The position numbers were made by a program, and so were the translations under genes. Positions 1 through 6,184 of a DNA stretch of 10,390 bases are shown here, piece after piece. The DNA lies in assembly GCA_017860335.1 (NCBI GenBank), contig JAFNAU010000039.1:1-10390 (forward strand), in the 5' to 3' direction. Position 1 is the stretch's first letter. The number at the start of each line of letters is the position of its first letter. The stretch is from Bacteroidota bacterium (GTDB lineage Bacteria; Bacteroidota; Bacteroidia; Bacteroidales; Paludibacteraceae). The notes below the pieces were generated by a model. The model made no database searches, was not told the origin of the DNA, and saw only the letters and a list, made by a program, of their open reading frames with translations.

Positions 1-1389
1 CCCGGAGTTCTGACCATCGAAAAAATCAACGAATACATCAAAGCCCAACAGGCACTGGCAATTCAGTACGAATTGCTTGATAGTGTCCGCTACTGGAACT
101 GGGATGTTAATACGAAGGGTTGGGTGAACGATAACAAAACGATTAAGATTACCTACGATACCAATGGCCGAATATTAAGTTCTATTGTACAGGAGTGGAA
201 TATTGATACACAGGAATGGGAAAATGCCTCAAAATCGACGTACACTTACAACAGCAGTGGTTTGATGACCATGTTATCGATGGAAACCTGGGACGGCAGC
301 AACTGGACAAATGGCATGAGAACAACCATGACCTATGATGAAAACAAAAATCCGACGACAACAAAATTGGAGATGTGGTTTATGACCGACTGGACGACCA
401 TTTCACTGAGCACTTTTACCTATGATGCCAATCACAATGTGCTGACAGAAATAAACCAATCCGGTATGTTCGGTCCGCTTACCAATGTTTCGAAGGAAAT
501 TTTCACCTACAATGCAAAAAATAGAATATTGACCTCAACTCAGCAAACCTGGGAAACAAATCAGTGGGTGAACAGCAGTAATACAGTCAACACCTACAAC
601 AATCACGAACTTATAACAACCATTACCACACAAAAGTGGGAAACAAACAATTGGGTAAACGAATCGAAACATAGTTACACCTATGATGCGAATGACAACA
701 ATACAAACTTGCTTTATCAGAACTGGAACAATGGTAACTGGGATAATTCGCAACAGTGGATATCAACATTCGATACCCGCAATAATGAAACAACACAAAT
801 AACACAGGTGTGGGATGCCGGAGCATGGAAAAACCAATATAAAACAACCTATACCTATAATGCCTACGACGATGTTGCAACTGAACTGCACCAGGAATGG
901 ACGGTAAATACATGGGTTAATTACAAACAAGACACATACACATATGACGCAAACAGAAATGAGACACGTGATACCGAACAAACCTGGTTAAGTAACTCAT
1001 GGGTGCTGTACAATCTTAGGCTGGGAACTTACGATTCGAATAATTATCCAATGACAGAATCAGACAAATCGTATGATCCGGATGGAATCACAGTCTCATC
1101 TGGCGACAGTACCCGATACTACTATCGCCCTGGCACCGATGTTCAGACTTTATACGGTGAACGATTCAGTGTGTATCCCAATCCAAATAAAGGGAAATTT
1201 ACGGTATCGTGTTCCGAAAAAATTGACGGACTTGAGATTTTCAATTCTACAGGCGAAATAATTTTTTCCACATCAAAAGCCGATGACAGGAAAAAATCAA
1301 TCGACTTATCGAACTATTCAAAAGGCATTTACGTAATCCGGATTAATTCAGGAAACAAATTGCTTACACAAAAAATCATTCTACAGTAA
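1..1389 (+). CDS. Secreted Trp/Tyr-repeat protein with T9SS type A sorting domain (5' partial)
   Basis: The frame is open from the first base of the window to a TAA at 1387-1389, so the N-terminus and signal peptide lie outside; the TTG at 73 is internal, not a start. The visible 462 residues have three parts: about 33 lead-in residues, eleven tandem repeats of about 29 residues (100-1071), and a C-terminal beta-sandwich of about 80 residues starting near 1153. The last part has the Bacteroidota sorting-signal hallmarks: FSVYPNPNKG, then a DLSNYSKGIYVIRI stretch and the terminal KIILQ. Proteins of this type cross the outer membrane by the type IX system and are released or attached to the surface. 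The repeats end in T-Y-T-Y-D/N and vaguely recall Rhs YD repeats, but there is no Rhs core or toxin domain here. Ligand and function are unknown. Identification of the sorting domain is firm; the role is not. Confidence 0.88.
   Translation, partial: PGVLTIEKINEYIKAQQALAIQYELLDSVRYWNWDVNTKGWVNDNKTIKITYDTNGRILSSIVQEWNIDTQEWENASKSTYTYNSSGLMTMLSMETWDGSNWTNGMRTTMTYDENKNPTTTKLEMWFMTDWTTISLSTFTYDANHNVLTEINQSGMFGPLTNVSKEIFTYNAKNRILTSTQQTWETNQWVNSSNTVNTYNNHELITTITTQKWETNNWVNESKHSYTYDANDNNTNLLYQNWNNGNWDNSQQWISTFDTRNNETTQITQVWDAGAWKNQYKTTYTYNAYDDVATELHQEWTVNTWVNYKQDTYTYDANRNETRDTEQTWLSNSWVLYNLRLGTYDSNNYPMTESDKSYDPDGITVSSGDSTRYYYRPGTDVQTLYGERFSVYPNPNKGKFTVSCSEKIDGLEIFNSTGEIIFSTSKADDRKKSIDLSNYSKGIYVIRINSGNKLLTQKIILQ
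100..1071 (+). repeat. Eleven tandem ~29-residue (87 bp) coding repeats
   Basis: The protein pattern is W-x(4)-W-x-N-x(7)-Y-[DN]-x-N-x(8)-Q-x, written once per repeat. Repeats 3 to 11 are each exactly 29 residues; the first two are 32 and 31 because of small insertions between the two Trp. Repeat 5 (about 463-549) has lost both Trp. Repeats 6 and 7 share their first codons almost base for base (WETNQW and WETNNW), which suggests a fairly recent duplication; the others have diverged at the DNA level. Period and Trp/Tyr spacing were counted directly from the translation. Confidence 0.85.
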
Positions 1390-1424
1390 AAAAATGTTTC
1401 AACAGAATAGAAACTAAATTTAAG

Positions 1425-1468
1425 GGTCAGCCTCCGTTTCAAAAAAGGATCGGAGGCTGATCTTTTTT
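1425..1468 (+). terminator. Rho-independent terminator of the T9SS cargo gene
   Basis: A perfect 10-bp stem (tcagcctccg at 1427-1436 with cggaggctga at 1451-1460) closes a 14-nt loop and is extended at its base by G-U and G-C pairs. It is followed at once by six T at 1463-1468. It lies 36 bp after the stop codon and separates this gene from the next plus-strand gene. Confidence 0.92.
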
Positions 1469-1563
1469 AAGACTTAAAGCATGAATTCGGCTGTTTACGG
1501 GGATTTTATCCGATACAAGAAATACATTTTAAAATTATTTTCTGTAAATTGAATTTGATTTTA

Positions 1564-1571
1564 TATCTTTG
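1564..1571 (+). promoter_or_regulatory. Bacteroidota -7 promoter box for the DUF3943 gene
   Basis: TATCTTTG matches the phylum's TAnnTTTG element exactly and lies 64 bp before the ATG at 1636, giving an expected leader of roughly 55-60 nt. The -33 region (about 1539-1545) has a T-rich stretch but no clear TTTG. The rest of 1390-1635 holds the upstream terminator and nothing else I can recognise. Confidence 0.6.
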
Positions 1572-1635
1572 ACACACAAAAATTTATATCATTCAAAGGC
1601 AATAACATTTATTATTCTTCCAGTACTGCATAACC

Positions 1636-2343
1636 ATGAAAAGGAGCTTATTCATTATTTGCATTTTATGTTCGGTTGCTTTTTCCCGGGCACAAAATAA
1701 TCCGGATTCTGTGATTCTGGCTGCCAGCGACACACTTTCAGAGAAATCATACTCCGGTATAAATTCCTGTAATACTGAAAATAATATAATCTTTCCTGAA
1801 TTCAAACTCAGGAACCAGAATGCACCCTTCGGGAAAAAACTGGTAAGAGGTGTTCTGATAAACTCTGCCGTCAATGCCACGATGATAACCACACTGATAC
1901 TGAGCCCGAAAGAGTTTTCGATGTGGACTGATGATGACAGGCTGAAATGGTATATGATAAGGCAAAGATTTAAGAATGCTTACACTAGTCCTCCGGTCAT
2001 AGACCACGACTTGTTTCTTACCAACTACGTGGGACATCCTTATCAGGGATCACTGTATTTCAACACAATACGTTCACAGGGATCCACCTTTCTCGAATCA
2101 TCGCTTTACAATCTGGCACAGTCAGCAGCATGGGAATACGTGTGGGAAGCCGGGATGGAGCAACCCAGTATTCAGGATCTGATTGTCACACCCATTGTAG
2201 GCACTATAATGGGGGAATTATTCCACAAAGCCACGTTAAGAATGCGAAAAAACGGTTTCAACTGGTATGAGAAGGTCGTTGTCTGTATTATCAATCCATA
2301 CTACGCCATCAACAACGGTTTCAGCACCCGAAGGTCAAGATAA
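1636..2343 (+). CDS. Exported DUF3943 family protein
   Basis: This 235-residue protein begins with a classical signal peptide: K2-R3, a hydrophobic core at 5-17, and probable cleavage after S-R-A19 before Q20. The mature part carries what I recognise as DUF3943. The landmarks are NYVGHPYQGSLYFNTIRSQG at about 130-149, a W-E-Y at 166-168 followed by E171, and PSIQDLIVTPIVGTIMGE at 177-194. Members are Gram-negative envelope proteins of unknown function; some are longer and end in an outer-membrane barrel-like region, whereas this one stops soon after the core motifs. The ATG start gives an intact signal peptide and sits behind a -7 box at 1564. The gene appears monocistronic, and its stop is 2 bp from that of the convergent yhhQ. 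The family call is fairly confident; the function is unknown. Confidence 0.75.
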   Translation: MKRSLFIICILCSVAFSRAQNNPDSVILAASDTLSEKSYSGINSCNTENNIIFPEFKLRNQNAPFGKKLVRGVLINSAVNATMITTLILSPKEFSMWTDDDRLKWYMIRQRFKNAYTSPPVIDHDLFLTNYVGHPYQGSLYFNTIRSQGSTFLESSLYNLAQSAAWEYVWEAGMEQPSIQDLIVTPIVGTIMGELFHKATLRMRKNGFNWYEKVVVCIINPYYAINNGFSTRRSR

Positions 2344-2345
2344 CC

Positions 2346-3026
2346 TTATATTTCGCTTATCTTCAGCGGATTGTACGATATTCCGTCATCAAACACATCT
2401 TCCTGCTCCCGGCGTTTTACCCACCGAACAATTACATTTGTTAGTGGTAATACGAGTATTTCATAGGCAGTTTTCATACCGGCCTGTGTCAGTATGAGCA
2501 TCAGTAAATCATTGTTGGGAATAACTCCTGCAAATGCAATGGTAAAGAAAACCAGTGAATCTGCCCCTTCGCCGACAAGGGTGGATGCCACAGCCCGTAA
2601 TGAAAAATTTCTCCCTTTCTGCAACAACTTCATTTTGCTCATTACCATTGCATTTAGGAATGATCCTATCAGAAAAGCAATAAAACTTGCCAGACTTATT
2701 CTTTCTGTGTTTCCAAGCACCAGTTGAAATGCATCCTGATGAGTAAAGTTCTCCGAACCCGGAACAATAATACTCAGGCGGAATATAACTACTGCCAGAA
2801 AGTTCATCAGAAAACCGTACCAGATAATCAACCGGGCTTTTCGGTAACCCCACACTTCGGCGATAATATCATTGACTATATAGGAAACTGGAAAAATGAG
2901 CAAACCGGCCGTGGCTTCAATCGGTCCGATTGAAATCAGTTTTTGTTCTACGATGTTTGCTACGATGAGGCAGGTTGTGAATAGCAACCCGCTGGCCATA
3001 AAGGCTACGGAAACTTGTTTTTTCAT
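2346..3026 (-). CDS. yhhQ: Queuosine precursor transporter (QPTR/YhhQ family)
   Basis: A 226-residue integral membrane protein expected to import queuosine precursors (preQ0, preQ1 or the base) across the inner membrane for tRNA wobble modification. Hydrophobic segments lie at about 7-25, 33-52, 66-88, 110-130, 152-170 and 172-200. Family signatures are visible: FPVSYIVNDIIAEVWGYRKAR at 45-65 (key residues N52, D53, E57, G60, R62, R65), GEGADSLVFFTIAF at 152-165, and KTAYEILVLPLT at 185-196, followed by the basic V-K-R-R stretch and an acidic tail. Length is typical. The ATG at 3026 is preceded by A-rich sequence rather than a Shine-Dalgarno. No queuosine biosynthesis gene is adjacent, so it probably serves salvage or is encoded apart from its pathway. 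Which precursor is carried cannot be read from sequence. Confidence 0.88.
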   Translation of the reverse strand: MKKQVSVAFMASGLLFTTCLIVANIVEQKLISIGPIEATAGLLIFPVSYIVNDIIAEVWGYRKARLIIWYGFLMNFLAVVIFRLSIIVPGSENFTHQDAFQLVLGNTERISLASFIAFLIGSFLNAMVMSKMKLLQKGRNFSLRAVASTLVGEGADSLVFFTIAFAGVIPNNDLLMLILTQAGMKTAYEILVLPLTNVIVRWVKRREQEDVFDDGISYNPLKISEI

Positions 3027-3144
3027 TTTCTTGTTTTTTTAACGTGGTATTCAAGCACACGTGTGGATTAATTTAATGTTGCAACTGTAATTTTGTCTCA
3101 GGATTACTACCTCCTTCGGAAAGATATATCACAAATAGCGGGCG

Positions 3145-3152
3145 CAAAGATA
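3145..3152 (-). promoter_or_regulatory. -7 promoter box for yhhQ with long leader
   Basis: Read on the minus strand this is TATCTTTG followed by C, a perfect TAnnTTTG element. It abuts the yidD stop codon (3153-3155), so the yhhQ promoter overlaps the 3' end of yidD. It predicts a 5' leader of roughly 110 nt before the ATG at 3026, long for this window. No good -33 box is visible. The leader contains a 10-bp palindrome cacacgtgtg (3056-3065) and a possible small pseudoknot (3087-3115). Confidence 0.6.
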
Positions 3153-3407
3153 CTATTTTTTTTTGAAACTGAATTTTTCAGGCACAGGATCATACCCGCT
3201 TCCTCCCCAGGGATTGCAGCTTAGTATCCGTCGGGTTCCTAGCCAGATGCCTTTAAGGAGTCCATGCTTTTTGATGGCCTGTATCGCATATTCCGAACAG
3301 GTGGGAGTATACCGGCATGAGGGATGTTTCAGTGGCGAGATAGCATACCGGTAAAAGTATATGGGTATCAGCACAATGAACTCGAGTATTTTAAGGAGTT
3401 GTTTCAT
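3153..3407 (-). CDS. yidD: Membrane protein insertion efficiency factor YidD
   Basis: The 84-residue product matches the small YidD (DUF37) family almost end to end. It has an N-terminal amphipathic or hydrophobic helix (about 4-24), then SPLKHPSCRYTPTCSEYA at 24-41, GLLKGIWLGTRRILSCNPW at 49-67 and GGSGYDPVP at 68-76. The conserved cysteines are C31, C37 and C64. YidD sits at the inner membrane and is thought to assist YidC-dependent insertion of membrane proteins. Its ATG overlaps the rnpA TGA in an ATGA junction, so the two are translationally coupled. No terminator follows the gene; the yhhQ promoter starts immediately after the stop. Confidence 0.95.
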   Translation of the reverse strand: MKQLLKILEFIVLIPIYFYRYAISPLKHPSCRYTPTCSEYAIQAIKKHGLLKGIWLGTRRILSCNPWGGSGYDPVPEKFSFKKK

Positions 3408-3799
3408 TTTTTGCAGTTCGGTTCAGAAAAATTAAGGATTAATTTCTTCAGCGCAAGTTTCATTTTCTTTTCAAGCATTTCAAAACTTTCCTCTTCATTG
3501 CTTACATACTGAAAAGACAGATGAAATTTCAGGCTATGTTCCAGTGCGAAGTTTGTAATTTCGTGTTTATTAAGCCGATAAACTTCACGGGTAAGTCTTT
3601 TTATTCTGTTTCTGTCCACCGCGTGTTTGAAGCGTTTTTTGGGGACAGAAATCATCACGCGAACAGGCTCTGTTTCATTTTCATCAGCGACCAAATACAC
3701 CACCCTGTAAGGAAAAGCTATATAAGCCCGACCTTGCTGGTGAAGTCGTGTAATGATTTTCTCACCACAAAGATGCTCTTTTTTAGGGAATGTATTCAT
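3404..3799 (-). CDS. rnpA: Ribonuclease P protein component
   Basis: This is the protein subunit that joins the RNase P RNA to remove 5' leaders from tRNA precursors. The diagnostic basic RNR motif is at residues 54-75 (PKKRFKHAVDRNRIKRL then TREVYR), after the F-P-x-R-V-V-Y strand at 29-35. I chose the ATG at 3799 (131 residues, M-N-T-F-P-K-K-E-H-L). The family normally begins just before this F-x-K-x-E-x-L segment, and a -7 box at 3823-3830 would put the transcript start downstream of the two other in-frame ATGs, at 3847 and about 3820. Those starts would give 147 or 138 residues. The gene lies between hemD and yidD rather than next to rpmH; from memory this arrangement is common in Bacteroidota. 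It overlaps yidD by 4 nt. Confidence 0.93.
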   Translation of the reverse strand: MNTFPKKEHLCGEKIITRLHQQGRAYIAFPYRVVYLVADENETEPVRVMISVPKKRFKHAVDRNRIKRLTREVYRLNKHEITNFALEHSLKFHLSFQYVSNEEESFEMLEKKMKLALKKLILNFSEPNCKK

Positions 3800-3822
3800 C
3801 AGATTATTAAAAAAAGACATCC

Positions 3823-3830
3823 CAAAAGTA
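3823..3830 (-). promoter_or_regulatory. -7 promoter box for rnpA-yidD
   Basis: On the minus strand this reads TACTTTTG, an exact TAnnTTTG match, in the 91-bp gap between hemD and the preferred rnpA start. The predicted transcript start near 3817 leaves a leader of about 20 nt. A 12-bp palindrome, atatccggatat, at 3853-3864 lies about where the -33 region should be. The match could be chance, but it fits both the start choice and the widest intergenic gap of the cluster. Confidence 0.5.
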
Positions 3831-3890
3831 CGAAAATTTCGATACATTTGGGATATCCGGATATATTTAGCTGATTTTCAGTCTGTGTAC

Positions 3891-4652
3891 TTACTTTTTG
3901 CCGTTATTCTTTTTGGCTTCTTTCAGATAATTATCAAGCGCCATGGTCATAGAAGGAACCCCGGGTGCCGGAACTTCCAGATCAAGTCTCAGTCCGGAAT
4001 CGCGTACAGCCTGCGCTGTAATGGCTCCAAAACATCCGATTTGAATTTCTCCCTGTTCGAAATTCGGGAAATTTTCAAGCAGCGATTTTATTCCGGCCGG
4101 ACTGAAGAAAATAAGCATATCGTAGTCGAAAGGTTCATCCGGAGCGAAATTATTGCTCACTGTACGGTACATAATACCCTGAGAAAAGCTTACTTTTGAG
4201 TTCTCGAGTATCGACATGGTTTCTTCATTGCGGATATCAGAAGTTATATACAGGAATTTTTCCTCGTGGTGTTTGTTCAACACAGTAATTAAATCTGGAA
4301 ACTTACCGGTTGGACTAAAAAAGATTTTTCTTTTCCTGTACTGTATATATTTCTGTAAATAAAGAGCTACAGTTTCTGAAACACAAAAATACTTCATTGA
4401 TTCAGGAACAGTTATTCTCATTTCTTCACACAATCTGAAAAAATGATCAATTCCATGCCGCGCATTAAAAATAATTGCCGTGTGATCAAGGATATTAACA
4501 TGCTGCGATCTGAATTCCCTTGCAGTAACAGGTTCAACTTTGATAAACGGACGAAAATCTATTTTCACGCTATACTTATCGATAATATCGAAATAAGGAG
4601 ATTTTTCGGTAGTCGGACGGGGCTGCGAAACAAGTATCTTTTTGATTTTCAA
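3891..4652 (-). CDS. hemD: Uroporphyrinogen-III synthase
   Basis: This enzyme cyclises hydroxymethylbilane to uroporphyrinogen III with inversion of ring D, the branch point to heme, siroheme and cobalamin. The 253-residue protein follows the Bacteroidota HemD form throughout: KKILVSQPRPTTEKSPYFDI near the N-terminus, FRPFIKVE at 33-40, AIIFNARHGIDHFFRLC at 59-75, QYRKRKIFF at 104-112, YRTVSN at 162-167, FDYDMLIFFSPAGI at 175-188 and GCFGAITAQAVRDSGLRLDL at 206-225. The start codon is TTG at 4652. An in-frame TAA lies five codons upstream, no ATG lies between, and the first internal ATG (about residue 78) would delete the first lobe. It follows DUF4271 after 26 bp. Other hem genes are not in the window. 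Confidence 0.93.
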   Translation of the reverse strand: MKIKKILVSQPRPTTEKSPYFDIIDKYSVKIDFRPFIKVEPVTAREFRSQHVNILDHTAIIFNARHGIDHFFRLCEEMRITVPESMKYFCVSETVALYLQKYIQYRKRKIFFSPTGKFPDLITVLNKHHEEKFLYITSDIRNEETMSILENSKVSFSQGIMYRTVSNNFAPDEPFDYDMLIFFSPAGIKSLLENFPNFEQGEIQIGCFGAITAQAVRDSGLRLDLEVPAPGVPSMTMALDNYLKEAKKNNGKK

Positions 4653-4678
4653 GGCGTTAATTTTTTATAAATAAAACT

Positions 4679-5491
4679 TCAGATAATCAATTCATAAACC
4701 CGAAATAAAACCAAAAGGGGAAGAATTTCGAGCGTGCAAAGATACAGAAAAATATAAAATAGTGCTAACTTTTTCGTATAAAAAACCTGACCCAATTTAA
4801 TTGTCAATAATATGTAAAAACACACCAAAAGTATTCCCGTAATAATTTCGAGAGGCAACTTCCACGATAAAGGTTGATATGTGTACAAAAATAACACCGG
4901 TAAAAGTACTATAGCGAACAAACTCAGGAAATTAAAATAAATATTCTGATAGTTTAGTACAGTTTTCTTATCGAAGAATACATTTCCCACCAGCTGAAAA
5001 AGGAAAAGTTTAAGCAAATAAAATCCGGAAGTTACTCCCACAGTTAGGAAAAATGTTTTAAACTCAAAATTTCCGGGCATAACAAATAAAAATTCTTGTA
5101 TAAGTAACGAAAAAATCCCTACAGAGCAAAGAATAATCAAGATCCTGGACTGAAGATAATTAAGTGTGGAAACACTGGAAGTACCCCATGTATAATTATG
5201 TTTGAAAGTAGATCGTAAATTCTGCAGAAATTCTCCTCCAGACTTAAGCAAACTTCCAACAAAAAAAAGAAATAAAACCAGCAAAACAATAAAAACCCAG
5301 GATTCATTTGCAGGTAATGACAAGAGTTTAATACCTTCCATCCCGGAAGGCGGAAGTGACGCTGCCCGTTTAATCGAATCGATACCTGCAATCGAATCTG
5401 CTTTCGAAAGGCTATCGGACACAGCAAGCGTATCAGTGGCTAATCTGGCTGTAGTATCAATAAGTTTTATGATGCTATCGGTTGCGGGCAT
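4679..5491 (-). CDS. DUF4271 integral membrane protein
   Basis: A 270-residue protein of unknown function. An N-terminal tail of about 60 residues is polar and carries repeated D-S-I/L motifs (at about 5, 26, 32 and 38). Six hydrophobic segments follow at roughly 64-82, 117-137, 147-168, 186-205, 213-232 and 242-264. The pattern and the position directly before hemD match what I know as DUF4271, a family seen essentially in Bacteroidota beside uroporphyrinogen-III synthase. The ATG at 5491 is 27 bp from the LOG gene stop, and the TGA is 26 bp from the hemD start, so it is probably co-transcribed with both. The constant link to hemD hints at a membrane role in tetrapyrrole handling, but nothing in the sequence shows an active site. 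Confidence 0.8.
   Translation of the reverse strand: MPATDSIIKLIDTTARLATDTLAVSDSLSKADSIAGIDSIKRAASLPPSGMEGIKLLSLPANESWVFIVLLVLFLFFVGSLLKSGGEFLQNLRSTFKHNYTWGTSSVSTLNYLQSRILIILCSVGIFSLLIQEFLFVMPGNFEFKTFFLTVGVTSGFYLLKLFLFQLVGNVFFDKKTVLNYQNIYFNFLSLFAIVLLPVLFLYTYQPLSWKLPLEIITGILLVCFYILLTIKLGQVFYTKKLALFYIFLYLCTLEILPLLVLFRVYELII
4737..4744 (-). promoter_or_regulatory. Possible internal promoter for hemD
   Basis: On the minus strand TATCTTTG followed by CACG is an exact TAnnTTTG match. It lies inside the 3' coding region of the DUF4271 gene (within the Y-L-C-T-L segment), 84 bp upstream of the hemD TTG. It would allow hemD to be expressed apart from the upstream genes. The codons also encode ordinary membrane-segment residues, so a chance match is possible. 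Confidence 0.35.
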
Positions 5492-5518
5492 TATATTACT
5501 GATTATAAACTGTCTATT

Positions 5519-6097
5519 CTAAATTTTCGCGTACTGACGCAGGCTTTCATCCCAGCTATACGCATTGGCAATAGCATCCAGTATTTGTCCGGCAGATTCT
5601 ACTACTGCCCACATTTGCAGATGCTGTGGACGCATGAAGAGTTCATCGGCAGCTTGCTTAAATTGTGCAATCAGATGATTGTAATAGCCATCAACATTAA
5701 CTATTACAATCGGTTTTGTGTAAATACCGAGTTGTTTCCAGGTAATAATCTCGAGCAACTCCTCCAGGGTGCCACATCCTCCCGGGAGCGCCACAGCAGC
5801 ATCACCCAACGAAGCCATTTTTTCCTTTCGTTCGTGCATCGTTTCGGTAATCACAAGTTCGGTCAATCCGTCGTGCTGCCATTCGGCATCGCACATAAAC
5901 TGAGGTATCACTCCGGTTACTTTTCCGCCGTCTTCGAGCACACTATCGGCCAGAACACCCATCACTCCCACTGATCCGCCACCGTAAATCAACCGCAAAT
6001 CATTCTTTGCCAGTATCGCTCCCAGTTCACGGGCTGTTTCGAAATACTTTGAATCGATTTTACTGCTTGAAGCACAATAAACACAAATATTCTGCAT
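5519..6097 (-). CDS. LOG family protein (TIGR00730), putative nucleoside-5'-monophosphate phosphoribohydrolase
   Basis: A 192-residue Rossmann-type protein of the lysine-decarboxylase-like/LOG family. Characterised members hydrolyse cytokinin riboside monophosphates, and in bacteria AMP-like nucleotides, to base plus ribose 5-phosphate; the old 'lysine decarboxylase' label is wrong. Motifs: ICVYCASS at 4-11, IYGGGSVGVMG at 37-47, MHERKEKM at 87-94 (the R90/K91 phosphate-binding stretch) and PGGCGTLEE at 105-113, which holds the catalytic Glu. A Cys replaces the aromatic residue often seen in PGG-x-GT. The ATG start precedes the canonical first beta strand. It has its own -7 box at 6130-6137 and leads the cluster LOG, DUF4271, hemD, rnpA, yidD. 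Physiological substrate in this organism is unknown. Confidence 0.9.
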   Translation of the reverse strand: MQNICVYCASSSKIDSKYFETARELGAILAKNDLRLIYGGGSVGVMGVLADSVLEDGGKVTGVIPQFMCDAEWQHDGLTELVITETMHERKEKMASLGDAAVALPGGCGTLEELLEIITWKQLGIYTKPIVIVNVDGYYNHLIAQFKQAADELFMRPQHLQMWAVVESAGQILDAIANAYSWDESLRQYAKI

Positions 6098-6129
6098 ATC
6101 TTACCAGTAACTTTTTTTGAAAATTTTCG

Positions 6130-6159
6130 CAAAAATACGTTTTTCTTTCCGTATTTTTG
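6130..6159. promoter_or_regulatory. Divergent, overlapping promoters for the LOG gene (-) and the SDR gene (+)
   Basis: A perfect 10-bp inverted repeat, caaaaatacg (6130-6139) and cgtatttttg (6150-6159), is separated by a 10-bp T-rich spacer. Each arm holds an exact -7 box, TATTTTTG: minus strand at 6137-6130, plus strand at 6152-6159. The first serves the LOG gene (ATG 6097), the second the SDR gene (ATG 6185, leader about 20 nt). Each promoter's -33 region falls on the other's -7 box, so the two are likely to compete for polymerase. Confidence 0.6.
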
Positions 6160-6184
6160 AGAATTATTCAAATTTTGACTTAAA

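Noticed and set aside
535..981. Minus-strand open frames opposite the repeat region
   Set aside because: They are shadows of the repetitive coding strand, with Cys/Ile-rich, low-complexity translations and no promoter or family resemblance.
1..1071. Rhs/YD-repeat polymorphic toxin
   Set aside because: The repeats end in T-Y-D/N-x-N, but the period is 29 residues with paired Trp. There is no Rhs core motif, no toxin domain and no immunity gene, and the protein ends in a T9SS sorting domain.
73..1389. Complete gene starting at the TTG at 73
   Set aside because: The frame is open to base 1, and the residues before 73 continue the same protein. No signal peptide follows the TTG although a T9SS cargo needs one.
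3056..3065. Palindrome cacacgtgtg as an operator in the yhhQ leader
   Set aside because: It is a single 10-bp palindrome without a second copy or known binding factor and lies well downstream of the predicted transcript start; not enough to call a site.
3087..3115. A true preQ1-I riboswitch ahead of yhhQ
   Set aside because: The possible pseudoknot has only a 4-bp first stem, no second loop and none of the conserved C-rich loop of preQ1-I. Kept only as a weak leader-structure finding, not as a riboswitch feature.
3133..3164. Plus-strand terminator-like hairpin (aaatag / ctattt followed by T)
   Set aside because: The stem is only 6 bp and AT-rich. No plus-strand gene ends here, and the T run is the complement of the Lys/Phe codons at the end of yidD.
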